Shown here piece after piece: positions 8,166-16,512 of a stretch of DNA of 64,000 nt. Each line of letters begins with the position of its first letter. Within the stretch, counting starts at the first letter, position 1. The stretch is taken from positions 62,001-126,000 of the forward strand of contig NZ_JAPCIA010000003.1 of the NCBI RefSeq assembly GCF_026107375.2. Direction: 5' to 3'. The stretch comes from Sphingomonas sp. BT-65. GTDB taxonomy: Bacteria > Pseudomonadota > Alphaproteobacteria > Sphingomonadales > Sphingomonadaceae. The notes beneath the pieces are model-generated. The model had not been told where the DNA came from. It made no database searches and saw only the letters and a program-made list of their open reading frames with translations. The position numbers and the translations under genes are program-made.

Positions 8166-8864
8166 ATGATCGAGAAACGCTCGTTCGACAGCCTGGGCCA
8201 TGCCGATCACGGGTGGCTCAACGCCCGACACCATTTCAGCTTCGCCAACTATTATGACCCCGACCGGATGGGCTGGGGAGCGATCCGCGTGTGGAACGAC
8301 GACGAGATCGCGCCCAATAGCGGCTTCCCGCCGCACCCGCACAAGGACATGGAGATCATCACCTATGTCCGGAAGGGAGCGATCACGCACCAGGACTCGA
8401 TGGGCAACACCGGCAAGACCGGCGCCGGCGACGTCCAGGTGATGAGTGCGGGCACCGGGGTGCGGCACGCCGAGTATAATCTCGAGACCGAGACGACGAC
8501 CTTGTTCCAGATCTGGATCATGCCGCGGGCCGAGGGCGGCGCGCCGAGCTGGGGCGCCAAGCCGTTCCCCAAGGGCGAGCGCTCGGGCAAGTTCGTGACT
8601 TTGGCCTCGGGCTTCGAGGAAGACACCGACGCGCTGCCGATCCGTGCCGATGCGCGGGTGCTGGGCGCGACGATCAAGGCGGGCGAGAGCCTGACTCACT
8701 CGGTGGGCGAGGGGCGCTACGCCTATCTCGTTCCCGCGGTGGGCAAGATCGAGATCGACGGACAGCCCTTCGACGCGCGTGACGGCGCTGCCCTCACCGG
8801 CGGGCAGACCGTGACGATCACCGCGATCGAGGACGCCGAGATCGTCCTGGTCGACGCCGACTGA
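8166..8864 (+). CDS. Pirin family protein (bicupin)
   Basis: A 232-residue pirin/YhaK-type bicupin. The metal-site residues are in place: H57 and H59 in FPPHPHKDMEIITYV, and H101 and E103 in TGVRHAEYN. Some bacterial pirins oxidise quercetin; others act as redox sensors or regulators. A strong Shine-Dalgarno (AAGGAGG) precedes the ATG. It leads a three-gene cluster with wrbA and an extradiol-dioxygenase-like gene, which points to quinone or phenolic stress handling. The enzymatic activity is inferred from the family only. Confidence 0.92.
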   Translation: MIEKRSFDSLGHADHGWLNARHHFSFANYYDPDRMGWGAIRVWNDDEIAPNSGFPPHPHKDMEIITYVRKGAITHQDSMGNTGKTGAGDVQVMSAGTGVRHAEYNLETETTTLFQIWIMPRAEGGAPSWGAKPFPKGERSGKFVTLASGFEEDTDALPIRADARVLGATIKAGESLTHSVGEGRYAYLVPAVGKIEIDGQPFDARDGAALTGGQTVTITAIEDAEIVLVDAD

Positions 8865-8875
8865 CAAGATCCCCC

Positions 8876-8916
8876 GGAGCGGTCCGCGACCTCCCCCTCC
8901 CCAGGCGGGCCGCTCC
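8876..8916 (+). other. Intercistronic hairpin between pirin and wrbA genes
   Basis: A 12-bp stem with one G-T wobble: left arm 8876-8887 (GGAGCGGTCCGC), right arm 8905-8916 (GCGGGCCGCTCC). There is no T-tract. It may stabilise or process the transcript. Confidence 0.45.
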
Positions 8917-8942
8917 ACCCTCATCACATCAGGAGACACGTA

Positions 8943-9545
8943 ATGGCCAAGGTTCTGGTCCTCTATTACTCGTCCTATGGACATCTGGCGACGATGGCCG
9001 ACGCCGTCGCCGAGGGCGCGCGTTCGGTGGGCGCCGAAGTGGATGTCCGCCGCGTGCCTGAGACCGCGCCGCCCGAAGTGGCCGCGGCGGCGGGCTTCCA
9101 GGCCGACCACTCGCATCCGCTGATCGAGGGACCCGAGGCGCTGGCGAATTACGACGCGATCATCGTCGGCGCGCCGACCCGCTATGGCCGCATGGCGAGC
9201 CAGATGGCGGCGTTCTGGGACACGACCGGCGGCATCTGGATGCGCGGCGCGCTGGTCGGCAAGGTCGGCGGCGCGTTCACCTCGACCGCGACCCAGCATG
9301 GCGGGCAGGAGACGACGCAGTTCAGCATCATCACCAACCTGCTCCACCACGGCCTCACCATCGTCGGGCTCGACTATGGCTATGCCGGGCAGATGGGCGT
9401 GGAAGAAGTGAAAGGCGGCAGCCCCTATGGCGCGAGCACGGTCGCCGACGGCAATGGCAGCCGCCAACCGAGCGAGGCCGACCTGAACGGCGCCCGCTAT
9501 CAGGGCAAGCGGATCGCCGAGACTGCGGCGAAGCTGTTCGGCTGA
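8943..9545 (+). CDS. wrbA: NAD(P)H:quinone oxidoreductase, WrbA type IV
   Basis: A 200-residue flavodoxin-fold FMN enzyme that reduces quinones by two electrons and so avoids semiquinone radicals. The FMN phosphate loop [12 protein letters not shown] lies at residues 8-19. [14 protein letters not shown] and [13 protein letters not shown] are WrbA hallmarks. The end, [19 protein letters not shown], is the typical C-terminal block. The ATG at 8943 follows AGGAGA. Its neighbours (pirin, extradiol-type dioxygenase) suggest a shared aromatic or quinone stress response. Confidence 0.95.
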   Translation: MAKVLVLYYSSYGHLATMADAVAEGARSVGAEVDVRRVPETAPPEVAAAAGFQADHSHPLIEGPEALANYDAIIVGAPTRYGRMASQMAAFWDTTGGIWMRGALVGKVGGAFTSTATQHGGQETTQFSIITNLLHHGLTIVGLDYGYAGQMGVEEVKGGSPYGASTVADGNGSRQPSEADLNGARYQGKRIAETAAKLFG

Positions 9546-9552
9546 GGCCGTC

Positions 9553-10347
9553 ATGGCGCGCCAGCCCGCCTTGTTCGTCTCGCATGGCTCGCCGATGATC
9601 ATGTTCGAGCCCAGCCCGGCGCGGGAGTTCCTCGCCGGGCTGGCCGGGCAGGTCGAGCGGCCCGATGCGGTCGTGATGGTCTCCGCGCATCACGACATGG
9701 CGGAAGCGGTGGTGACCTCGGTCGAGGCGCCGGCGACGATCCACGATTTCGGTGGCTTCCCGCAGAAATTGTTCGACCTGCGCTATCCGGCCAAGGGCGA
9801 TCCGGGGCTGGCGGCGGAGGTTGCGGTGCTGGTCGAGGGGGCAGGGATTCCCGCGTTCCTCGATCCGGCGCGCGGGCTCGATCATGGCGCCTGGGTGCCG
9901 CTGATGCTGGCCTGGCCCGAGGCGGACGTGCCGGTGGTGCAGCTGTCGATCAGCAGCACGCATGCGCCCGAATGGCATTACCGGATCGGGCAGGCGCTGG
10001 CGCCGCTGCGCGACCGCAACATCCTGATCATCGGATCGGGCAGCCTAACGCATAATCTGCGCGCGATCTTCGTCGAAGGGCGCGATCATCATGCGGCGGT
10101 GCCCGACTGGGTGTCGGCATTCGCGGACTGGATGAAGGCGCGGTTTGACGCGGGCGATACCGATGCGGTGCTGCACGCGGTCGCGCGCGCGCCGTTCGGC
10201 CGGCAGAACCACCCGACGCCCGACCATATCCTGCCGCTGTTCACCGCGATGGGCGCGGGGAGCGGAGATGGCGATCTGCACTGCGAACGGTTGCACCACA
10301 GCTACACCTATGGCGTGCTCGCGATGGACGCCTATGCCTTCTCATAA
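9553..10347 (+). CDS. Extradiol ring-cleavage dioxygenase-like protein (LigB/YgiD family)
   Basis: A 264-residue class III (LigB-type) dioxygenase relative, similar to E. coli YgiD and plant DODA. Candidate metal or active-site residues are H11 (FVSHGSP), H46-H47 (VSAHHDM), H111 (LDHGAWVPL) and a later His in SLTHNLR. YgiD-type proteins can cleave DOPA-like catechols. It starts 7 bp after wrbA and is the third gene of the cluster. The natural substrate is unknown. Confidence 0.88.
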   Translation: MARQPALFVSHGSPMIMFEPSPAREFLAGLAGQVERPDAVVMVSAHHDMAEAVVTSVEAPATIHDFGGFPQKLFDLRYPAKGDPGLAAEVAVLVEGAGIPAFLDPARGLDHGAWVPLMLAWPEADVPVVQLSISSTHAPEWHYRIGQALAPLRDRNILIIGSGSLTHNLRAIFVEGRDHHAAVPDWVSAFADWMKARFDAGDTDAVLHAVARAPFGRQNHPTPDHILPLFTAMGAGSGDGDLHCERLHHSYTYGVLAMDAYAFS

Positions 10348-10356
10348 GCGCTTGCC

Positions 10357-10382
10357 ATATAATCATACTTGTATGATTATAT
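10357..10382. promoter_or_regulatory. Perfect 26-bp palindromic operator candidate
   Basis: ATATAATCATAC (10357-10368), TT, then GTATGATTATAT (10371-10382): a perfect 12+2+12 inverted repeat, strikingly AT-rich in this GC-rich DNA. It sits 25-50 bp upstream of the GH43-like gene and just after the previous stop codon. The perfect two-fold symmetry suggests a dimeric repressor site. With no T-tract it is not a typical terminator. No regulator is adjacent. Confidence 0.6.
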
Positions 10383-10406
10383 CTGCTGAATGCAGAGGTG
10401 AAGGCG

Positions 10407-11438
10407 ATGCGGCGTTTTCTCGCGGGTCTCGTTGCGATCGCCACGCTGGCGGCGGCGCCCGTATCGGTGGGTCAGGACGTGCCGCCGGGCGCGCCCGAGA
10501 CGCCGCCGGTCGATCCTGCGCGGGCCTATCTGTTCGCGCACATGACCAAGGCGCGCTACGGCGTTCTCTATTATTCAGTGAGCCTCGACGGGCTGCACTG
10601 GAAGCAGCTCAACGGCGGCAGGCCGGTATCGGCGGACTATCACGGCCATGCTTCGATCGCGCGCGGGCCGGACGGGCGCTATTTCCTCGTCGGCAATAAA
10701 AGCGATGACGATCCGCTGATCCGTTTCTGGGTCTCGGCAGACCTGATCCGCTGGACGCCCTATGGCACCTACCGCCCCGAACTGAAGGGCATTGCGGGAC
10801 TGCCCGGTGCGCTGCAGCGGATCGGCGCGCCCAAGCTCTATTTCGACGCGCCTTCGGGGCAGTTCCTGCTGACCTGGCATACGCCCAACGTGCCGGGATC
10901 GGACAAAGACCCCGAACGCTATTGGGCGAGCCAGCGCACGCTCTATGTGCAATCGAAGGATCTCAAGACCTTCGATGCCGCGCCGCGCCGCTTGTTTGAT
11001 TGGGACATGGCGACGATCGACACCATCATCCAGCCCAACCCGGCAGGCGGCTATTGCGTTATCGTGAAGGACGAGCGTTATCCGTCCTACGACTGGATCA
11101 CGGGCAAGACGATCCGGGTCAGCTGCGCCCCATCGCTGCTCGGCCCCTATCCCGAGCCCGGTCCGCCGGTCAGCCCCAATTTCCGCGAGGCACCGACGCT
11201 GATCCGCTCGCCCGAAGGCCGCGAATGGCTGCTCTATTACGAGCAATATGCCGGGACCGGCTATGGCCTGTCCAAGGCGCTGCGGCTGGAAGGGCCGTGG
11301 TACCAGGTATCAGGCAACACCGGCGTCGCGGCGTGGAACCGCTACGAGATGCCTGCCGGCGTCCGGCACGGATCGATGATCGCGATCAGCCGCAAAGAGC
11401 ATGACGCGCTCGTCGCGGCCTTTCCCGAGGGGCGCTGA
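10407..11438 (+). CDS. Secreted glycoside hydrolase family 43-like protein
   Basis: A 343-residue exported protein: signal peptide RRFLAGLVAIATLAAAPVSV, then repeated blade-like motifs of a five-bladed propeller (YYSVSLDGLHWKQL, FWVSADLIRWTPYG, LYVQSKDLKTFD). NFREAPTLIRSPEGREWLLYY resembles the GH43 block with the catalytic Glu. The family contains arabinofuranosidases and xylosidases; the substrate here cannot be given. The ATG at 10407 is preferred over an in-frame GTG at 10398 because GAGGTGAAGG lies just upstream of it. A perfect palindrome (10357-10382) suggests sugar-responsive control. Confidence 0.75.
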   Translation: MRRFLAGLVAIATLAAAPVSVGQDVPPGAPETPPVDPARAYLFAHMTKARYGVLYYSVSLDGLHWKQLNGGRPVSADYHGHASIARGPDGRYFLVGNKSDDDPLIRFWVSADLIRWTPYGTYRPELKGIAGLPGALQRIGAPKLYFDAPSGQFLLTWHTPNVPGSDKDPERYWASQRTLYVQSKDLKTFDAAPRRLFDWDMATIDTIIQPNPAGGYCVIVKDERYPSYDWITGKTIRVSCAPSLLGPYPEPGPPVSPNFREAPTLIRSPEGREWLLYYEQYAGTGYGLSKALRLEGPWYQVSGNTGVAAWNRYEMPAGVRHGSMIAISRKEHDALVAAFPEGR

Positions 11439-11578
11439 TCAGTTCGGATAGCCGCGCGCGCAGTCCCCATTGCAACCCCGCGCGGTTTTCCGTGGAAGCC
11501 CATGGTTGCGGCTCAGCTGGCGCGTCGCTGGCATTTGGCAGGCGGTCCGCCTAGCTTCCCCCAAGAGGGAAGCGATGC

Positions 11579-12490
11579 ATGGCCTATAGCGTCAAGCCCG
11601 GCGACCGGACCGCGCAGGCAGCGCTGCGGCGCATCGCTTGCAGCCAGATCGATCGCGCCATTGCCGAGATCAACGCGCCCGAATTGTCACGCGGTGAAGT
11701 CGTGCACCGGCTCCGTCGCCGCACGAAGAAGCTGCGCGCGCTGCTGCGGCTCGTGCGGCCCCATTTCGACCGTTATGCGCCGGAGAGCGCCGGGTTTCGC
11801 GACATGGCGCGGCTGCTGTCGACAAGCCGCGACGCAACGGTGATACGGCACACGCTCGAGAGGCTGCTGCGCGCATGGGATTCCCGGGCACTGCCGGGGG
11901 ATGTCGCCCGCTTGCGGCCGCTCGTCAGTGACGGCGGACATGCGGAGACGGCTGAGAATGTCGGGGCCGCGCTCTCGACGGTGCGCGAACGGCTTGGCGC
12001 GGCGCGCGAGCGCGTGACGGGCTGGGCGCTGGACTCCGAAGGGCTGGACGCGCTCGCGGACGGCCTGACAAAATCCTACCGGCGCGCCCGCAAGGCGATG
12101 GCGGCGGCTGAGGCGAAGCCGGTGGCGGGACGGCTTCACGAATGGCGCAAGCGGGTGAAGGACCACGGCTTTCACCGCCGCCTGCTGCGCCGCGCGCTAC
12201 CCCATAAGCTGCACGCGGGCCTGGCACAGCTCGACGAACTGGCCGAGTTGCTGGGCGATCTCCATGATCTGGCGATGCTGCGCGAGCGTGTTTACGCAGC
12301 CGGCGACGCCCCGCCGCGCGCCGCGCGGACGCGCCTGGTTGCTGCGATCGACCGGCGGGAACGTGCCTTGACCGCGCGATCTTTCGACGTGGGTGCGCGG
12401 CTGTTCCACCGGAAGCCGAAGGCGATGGCGCACGGCGTGCGGCGGCGCCTCGCCGCGATGCGGCACGGGGAGCCGGACGCACAGGCCTAG
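11579..12490 (+). CDS. CHAD domain protein
   Basis: A 303-residue helical protein rich in Arg, His and Lys. CHAD domains carry conserved histidines and basic residues that bind polyphosphate. Visible blocks are VVHRLRRRTKKLRALLRLVRPHF near the N-terminus (first repeat) and LHEWRKRVKDHGFHRRLL near residue 185 (second repeat), the two H-x-x-R-x-x-x-K-x-x-R signatures of the fold. No CYTH phosphatase domain is fused. The protein probably associates with polyphosphate granules. Confidence 0.85.
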   Translation: MAYSVKPGDRTAQAALRRIACSQIDRAIAEINAPELSRGEVVHRLRRRTKKLRALLRLVRPHFDRYAPESAGFRDMARLLSTSRDATVIRHTLERLLRAWDSRALPGDVARLRPLVSDGGHAETAENVGAALSTVRERLGAARERVTGWALDSEGLDALADGLTKSYRRARKAMAAAEAKPVAGRLHEWRKRVKDHGFHRRLLRRALPHKLHAGLAQLDELAELLGDLHDLAMLRERVYAAGDAPPRAARTRLVAAIDRRERALTARSFDVGARLFHRKPKAMAHGVRRRLAAMRHGEPDAQA

Positions 12491-12525
12491 TTGCAACCGG
12501 CCGTTGCTTTCCCCATTGCGGGGGC

Positions 12526-13200
12526 ATGATCCAGGACCATGTGCTGTTCATCGACGGTGAGGCGATCATCCTCGACAAGCCCGCCGGCTTGCCGGTCGAT
12601 CCCCCGCGCGACGGATCGATCAGCCTGGAGAACCATCTCGGCAATCTGACCTTCGGCTTCCAGCGCTGGCCGACACCTGTGCACCGGCTCGACCGCGATA
12701 CCAGCGGCTGCCTGTTGCTCGCGCGCAACCCCAAGGCGCATGCGCGCTTCCAGCAGGCGTTCGAGGCGGGGGCGGTGACCAAGCGCTACCTTGCAGTGAT
12801 CGACGGGGTGCCGGAGGAGCATTCGGGGCTGATCGACCTGCCGCTGCTCAAGGTGTCGAGCGCCGAGCGCGGGTGGCGGATGACCGGCGACCCGAAAGGC
12901 AAGGCGGCGCGGACGCGCTGGCGCGTGCTCGATGCGAAGGACGGACGGGCGTTCGTCGCCTTCTATCCCGAGACCGGGCGCACGCATCAGATCCGCGTCC
13001 ATGCCGCCGAGGGGCTCGGCATCCCGATCACCGGCGATCCGGTCTATGGGGTCGCCGGTGGGCGGGCGCTGATGCTGCACGCGGCGCAGCTGACGGTACC
13101 GCGGCCGGGCAAGCCCGACGTGCATGGCGAGGCGCCGACGCCGGTGCGCTTCAAGGCGATGGGGTTCGGCGGGTTCGCCGAGGTGGACGATGCCGGCTGA
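12526..13200 (+). CDS. RluA-family pseudouridine synthase
   Basis: A 224-residue single-domain synthase that isomerises uridine in rRNA or tRNA. The catalytic motif HRLDRDTSG with the essential Asp is at about residues 53-61. ETGRTHQIRVH and GDPVYG are the other RluA blocks. It lacks the N-terminal S4 domain, so it resembles RluA/TruC-type short enzymes. Its target base is not determined. Its stop overlaps the arfB start region by 11 bp. Confidence 0.9.
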   Translation: MIQDHVLFIDGEAIILDKPAGLPVDPPRDGSISLENHLGNLTFGFQRWPTPVHRLDRDTSGCLLLARNPKAHARFQQAFEAGAVTKRYLAVIDGVPEEHSGLIDLPLLKVSSAERGWRMTGDPKGKAARTRWRVLDAKDGRAFVAFYPETGRTHQIRVHAAEGLGIPITGDPVYGVAGGRALMLHAAQLTVPRPGKPDVHGEAPTPVRFKAMGFGGFAEVDDAG

Positions 13201-13594
13201 GCTGCCCGAGGAAGCGATCGTCGAGGAGAAGTTCCTCGCCGCGTCGGGACCGGGCGGGCAAAACGTCAACAAGGTCGCGACCGCGGTGCAGCTGCGCGTC
13301 GACGTGTTCCGGCTGGGGCTGCCGCCCTATGCCTATGCCAAGCTCAAGGAGCTGGCGGGCAGCCGCATGACCGCCGGGGGCGAGCTGGTGATCACCGCGC
13401 GGAAATTCCGCACGCAGGAGGCGAACCGCCAGGATGCGCGCGAGCGCGTGGCCGAGCTGATCGAGAAGGCGCTCGAGCGCGATGCGCGGCGGATCAAGAC
13501 CAAGCCGAGCAGAGCCGCGAAGGCGCGGCGGGTGGACGAGAAGAAGGGGCGGTCCGCGGTCAAGGCGGGCCGCGGCAGGGTGCGGGTCGAGTGA
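13190..13594 (+). CDS. arfB: Peptidyl-tRNA hydrolase ArfB (ribosome rescue)
   Basis: A 134-residue codon-independent release factor (YaeJ/ICT1 family) that frees stalled ribosomes. The GGQ catalytic motif is in ASGPGGQNVNK near residues 20-30. The Arg/Lys-rich tail (KTKPSRAAKARR and KAGRGRVRVE) is the segment that enters the empty mRNA channel. The ATG at 13190 lies inside the end of the pseudouridine synthase gene and starts the domain correctly. The stop overlaps the next start as GTGA. Confidence 0.93.
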   Translation: MPAELPEEAIVEEKFLAASGPGGQNVNKVATAVQLRVDVFRLGLPPYAYAKLKELAGSRMTAGGELVITARKFRTQEANRQDARERVAELIEKALERDARRIKTKPSRAAKARRVDEKKGRSAVKAGRGRVRVE

Positions 13595-14271
13595 AGGCGC
13601 GGGTCGAGACGGCGTTGGCGGCGCTCGAGGCGCAGGGTTCGGCAGCGCATCGCGACAAGCTCGGCCCGAGCTTCGGGATCGTCACCGCCGACCGCGTGAT
13701 CGGGGTACCGATGGCGGCGATCCAGAAGATCGCGAAGGGCATCGGCAAGCACCACGACCTCGCCGCCGCGCTGTGGGCAACGCGGGTGTACGAGGCGCGG
13801 ATGCTGGCGTGCCTGATCGACGATCCCAGGCTGGTGACGGTGGCGCAGATGGACGCCTGGCGTGCCGATTTTGACAATTGGGCGGTGACTGACACGGTGT
13901 GCTTCAAGCTGTTCGACCGGGTGGCGGGCGCGGACGCGATGGTCGAGCCGTGGACGCGGCTGAACGACGAGATGGGGCGGCGCGCGGGGTTCGTGCTGCT
14001 CGCTTGCCTGGCGCTGCACGGGCGCCAAGCGGACTATATTGCCGGGCTGGCGCTGATCGAGGGTGCGGCGAGCGACGAACGCAACTTCGTGAAGAAGGGC
14101 GTCAACTGGGCGCTGCGCGCGATCGGCGGGAAGAAGGATCCGGCCTTGCGCAAGGCGGCGCGCGAGGTGGCGGCGCGGCTGGCGGAGTCGGACGACAAGA
14201 CCGCGCGCTGGAACGGCAAGGATGCGCTGCGCGCCTTCGCCAAGGCCGATGCCAAGGGCACCGCGGCGTGA
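13591..14271 (+). CDS. DNA alkylation repair protein (AlkD-like HEAT-repeat family)
   Basis: A 226-residue all-helical protein. The core WATRVYEARMLACLIDDP, WAVTDTVCFKLFDR and DERNFVKKGVNWALRAIG is typical of the AlkD-related DNA-alkylation-repair superfamily, in which HEAT-like repeats cradle DNA with alkylated bases. The start is a GTG overlapping the arfB stop (GTGA). Whether it is an active glycosylase cannot be judged here: family members differ in their catalytic residues. Confidence 0.8.
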   Translation: MKARVETALAALEAQGSAAHRDKLGPSFGIVTADRVIGVPMAAIQKIAKGIGKHHDLAAALWATRVYEARMLACLIDDPRLVTVAQMDAWRADFDNWAVTDTVCFKLFDRVAGADAMVEPWTRLNDEMGRRAGFVLLACLALHGRQADYIAGLALIEGAASDERNFVKKGVNWALRAIGGKKDPALRKAAREVAARLAESDDKTARWNGKDALRAFAKADAKGTAA

Positions 14272-14293
14272 CTGGCGCGTTGGGAGGCGCATG

Positions 14294-14719
14294 ATGCGCC
14301 GTTTCCTGCTCGCCTTGCCGTTGATCCTCGCCGCCTGCTCGGAGGAGCCGGCAGCGCCGCCCGCCGGCAATGAGAGCGTCGAACGCCCGACCGCGCCCGG
14401 ACCTGAGGCGCCACCGCCAACACCAAAGACCGTGGACGCGGGGACCATCCCCGCGGCCTTTCGCGGCGAGTGGAACCGTACGGCCGCCGATTGCGGCACC
14501 GGCAACAACGACAGCCGCCTGCGGATCGAGGCCAAGCGCCTGCGCTTCCACGAGAGCAGCGGCGACGTGATAGCGGTGCACGGCGAGGGGCGCACGATCA
14601 CGGTGCGCGCACGCTATTCGGGCGAAGGCGAGACCTGGGAGGATGCGCGCAGCTTCACCTTGTCGGCGGACGGCAACACGCTGAGCGCGGACGGGATCGA
14701 GCGGACGCGCTGCACCTGA
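14294..14719 (+). CDS. Putative lipoprotein of unknown function
   Basis: A 141-residue protein with a lipoprotein signal (RRFLLALPLILAAC, lipidated Cys at the end of L-I-L-A-A-C). A Pro/Ala-rich linker follows, then a small domain AFRGEWNRTAADCGTGNNDSR with an internal Cys that may pair with the C-terminal RTRCT Cys. Of two adjacent ATGs (14291 and 14294), the second sits 6 bp after GGAGG and is preferred. No family is recognised. Confidence 0.75.
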   Translation: MRRFLLALPLILAACSEEPAAPPAGNESVERPTAPGPEAPPPTPKTVDAGTIPAAFRGEWNRTAADCGTGNNDSRLRIEAKRLRFHESSGDVIAVHGEGRTITVRARYSGEGETWEDARSFTLSADGNTLSADGIERTRCT

Positions 14720-14759
14720 CCCTCTTGCGCCGGGCGGCGCGCCGCGCCACCTGCGGGTT

Positions 14760-15245
14760 ATGTACAGCTTCGACATCGCCGCCGGATCCAAGGCCGAGCT
14801 CTATCGCGACCTCCACGCCGCGCTCGACGCGCTGACCGCGGGAGAGGCGGACGCGATCGCCAACATGGCGAACGCCGCGTCGCTGATCTGGCAGTATCTG
14901 CCCGACCTCAACTGGGCGGGGTTCTATCGCAATGTCGAGGGCGAGCTGGTGCTGGGGCCCTTCCAGGGCAAGGCAGCGTGCATCCGCATTCCCTTTGGCA
15001 AGGGCGTGTGCGGCGCGGCGGCGGCGACCGGCGAGACCCAGCTGGTCGAAGACGTCCATGCCTTTCCCGGCCACATCGCGTGCGACGCGGCGAGCAACGC
15101 CGAGCTGGTCGTGCCGATTTCGCACGAAGGCCGGCTGATCGGGGTGCTCGACCTCGACAGCCCGACGCAGGGGCGGTTCGATGCCGAGGATGCAGCGGGC
15201 TGCGAGGCGCTGATGGCGCTGTTGGGACCGCGAATCGCGCGTTAA
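14760..15245 (+). CDS. msrC: Free methionine-(R)-sulfoxide reductase (GAF domain)
   Basis: A 161-residue single GAF domain enzyme that reduces free Met-R-sulfoxide with thioredoxin. The three conserved cysteines of the family are present: C74 in GKAACIRIP, C84 in GKGVCGAAA and C108 in HIACDA, with the spacing seen in the E. coli enzyme. LNWAGFYR and LIGVLDLDSP are further family blocks. The preceding gene ends 40 bp upstream. Confidence 0.93.
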   Translation: MYSFDIAAGSKAELYRDLHAALDALTAGEADAIANMANAASLIWQYLPDLNWAGFYRNVEGELVLGPFQGKAACIRIPFGKGVCGAAAATGETQLVEDVHAFPGHIACDAASNAELVVPISHEGRLIGVLDLDSPTQGRFDAEDAAGCEALMALLGPRIAR

Positions 15246-15437
15246 CGGCTGGCGCGGCTGTTCCGAATCGGCACGATCGGTGGCCGTCTTCACCGTTTGA
15301 TATTAAATTCTTGACCCGATTCGGGACTTCCTTAACCACAGGGCTTCGTGGTCGCCTCCCGGTGGAGGTGTTAAGAAATGGTGAAGATTCGTGCGCCTCA
15401 CCCCAGGGAAGCGCGCAGCAAAGGAGCTGTCATCGCC

Positions 15438-16460
15438 ATGCGTACCGCTACTCTGATCGTCGCTGCGGTGAGCAGCCTGTCGCTGGCCGCGCCGGCGGTG
15501 GCGCAGCAGCGCAGTATGCAGGGCGCGCGCCCGTCGATGCAGGCGCCGCGGATGCCATCGACGGCGATCCCCCGGATGAGCCCGCCGCGCGGCGGCAGCT
15601 GGCAGCACGGCGGGCAGCGTCCCGGCGGCTGGAAGCCCAATCCCGGGACGCCGCGTCCGGGCGGGTGGCAGCACGGCAAGCCTCCGCAGGGTGGCTGGAA
15701 ACCGGGCAGGCCCGGCGGATGGAAGCCGGGCACTCCCGGTCATTGGAACCCGGGCAAGCCGGGCAACTGGAAGCCCGGCACGCACCGCCCGGGCTGGCGC
15801 TGGGGCGAGAAGATTCGCGGGCGTTGGCATGCGGGGTGGAAGGCGCCCGGCGGCTGGGGCGCCTATCGCCGGCCGGTGCGCGGCTGGACGCTGCCGAGCT
15901 TCTGGGTCACCGGCGGCTTCTGGATCAGCGACTGGTCGAGCTGGGGGCTGAGCAGCCCGCCTTATGGCTATAACTGGGTGCGCTATTATGACGACGCGGT
16001 GCTGGTCGACAATGGCGGCCGCGTGTGGGATTCGGTGAGCGGGCTCGACTGGGACCGCGACGATTACGACTACGAAGGCGACGAATACGCCTACGAAGGC
16101 GATGGCTATTACGAGGGCGAGGAGGGCTATCCCGGCCCCGGTGCCGACTATGACGCGCCCGACTATCGCGACGACGACTATGGCTATAGCGAGACGCGGC
16201 GGGTCCATGCGGTACCGGCGCGGCCGCTGCGCTGCGTCGCGAACTGCCATGGCGGCTATACCTATGGCGGTGGCTATTATTACGGTGCGCCGACGACCAC
16301 CACGGTGGTGATCCAGTCGGCGCCGGTGGTGACCACGACGGTGACCGAGACGGTCGAGGAAGTCACCTATGGCGGCGGCAGGGTGGTGCGCCGCGCTCCG
16401 TCCAAGAAGCTCTATCGCGCGCCGGTGAAGGTCAAGAGCAAGACCTGCTATTGCCGTTGA
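15438..16460 (+). CDS. RcnB-like secreted protein with Gly-Trp-Lys-Pro repeats
   Basis: A 340-residue exported protein. Signal peptide RTATLIVAAVSSLSLAAPAVA; residues about 48-115 are tandem GGWKPG/GNWKPG/GGWQHG-type repeats; an RcnB-like domain follows (YGYNWVRYYDDAVLVDNGGRV), then an acidic Tyr/Asp/Glu-rich tract (DRDDYDYEGDEYAYEGDG), a CVANCH motif and a C-terminal CYC. RcnB family proteins are periplasmic and affect Ni/Co homeostasis; metal binding here is inference. The ATG at 15438 is chosen because it starts the signal peptide. An in-frame ATG at 15378 also has a good ribosome site and would add 20 residues. Confidence 0.75.
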   Translation: MRTATLIVAAVSSLSLAAPAVAQQRSMQGARPSMQAPRMPSTAIPRMSPPRGGSWQHGGQRPGGWKPNPGTPRPGGWQHGKPPQGGWKPGRPGGWKPGTPGHWNPGKPGNWKPGTHRPGWRWGEKIRGRWHAGWKAPGGWGAYRRPVRGWTLPSFWVTGGFWISDWSSWGLSSPPYGYNWVRYYDDAVLVDNGGRVWDSVSGLDWDRDDYDYEGDEYAYEGDGYYEGEEGYPGPGADYDAPDYRDDDYGYSETRRVHAVPARPLRCVANCHGGYTYGGGYYYGAPTTTTVVIQSAPVVTTTVTETVEEVTYGGGRVVRRAPSKKLYRAPVKVKSKTCYCR

Positions 16461-16467
16461 AGCGCTG

Positions 16468-16509
16468 CCCGCCGCCGTCCGTCTGGGGGGAGGACGGCGG
16501 CGGGTTTAT
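16468..16509 (+). terminator. Rho-independent terminator after the RcnB-like gene
   Basis: Perfect 13-bp stem CCCGCCGCCGTCC (16468-16480) / GGACGGCGGCGGG (16492-16504) followed by TTTATT, 8 bp past the stop codon. Confidence 0.85.
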
Positions 16510-16512
16510 TGA

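Noticed and set aside
15590..15800. Repetitive DNA considered as a CRISPR or VNTR
   Set aside because: Repeat units are short, unequal and in frame with the coding sequence (G-W-K-P-G repeats); there are no spacers of constant length.
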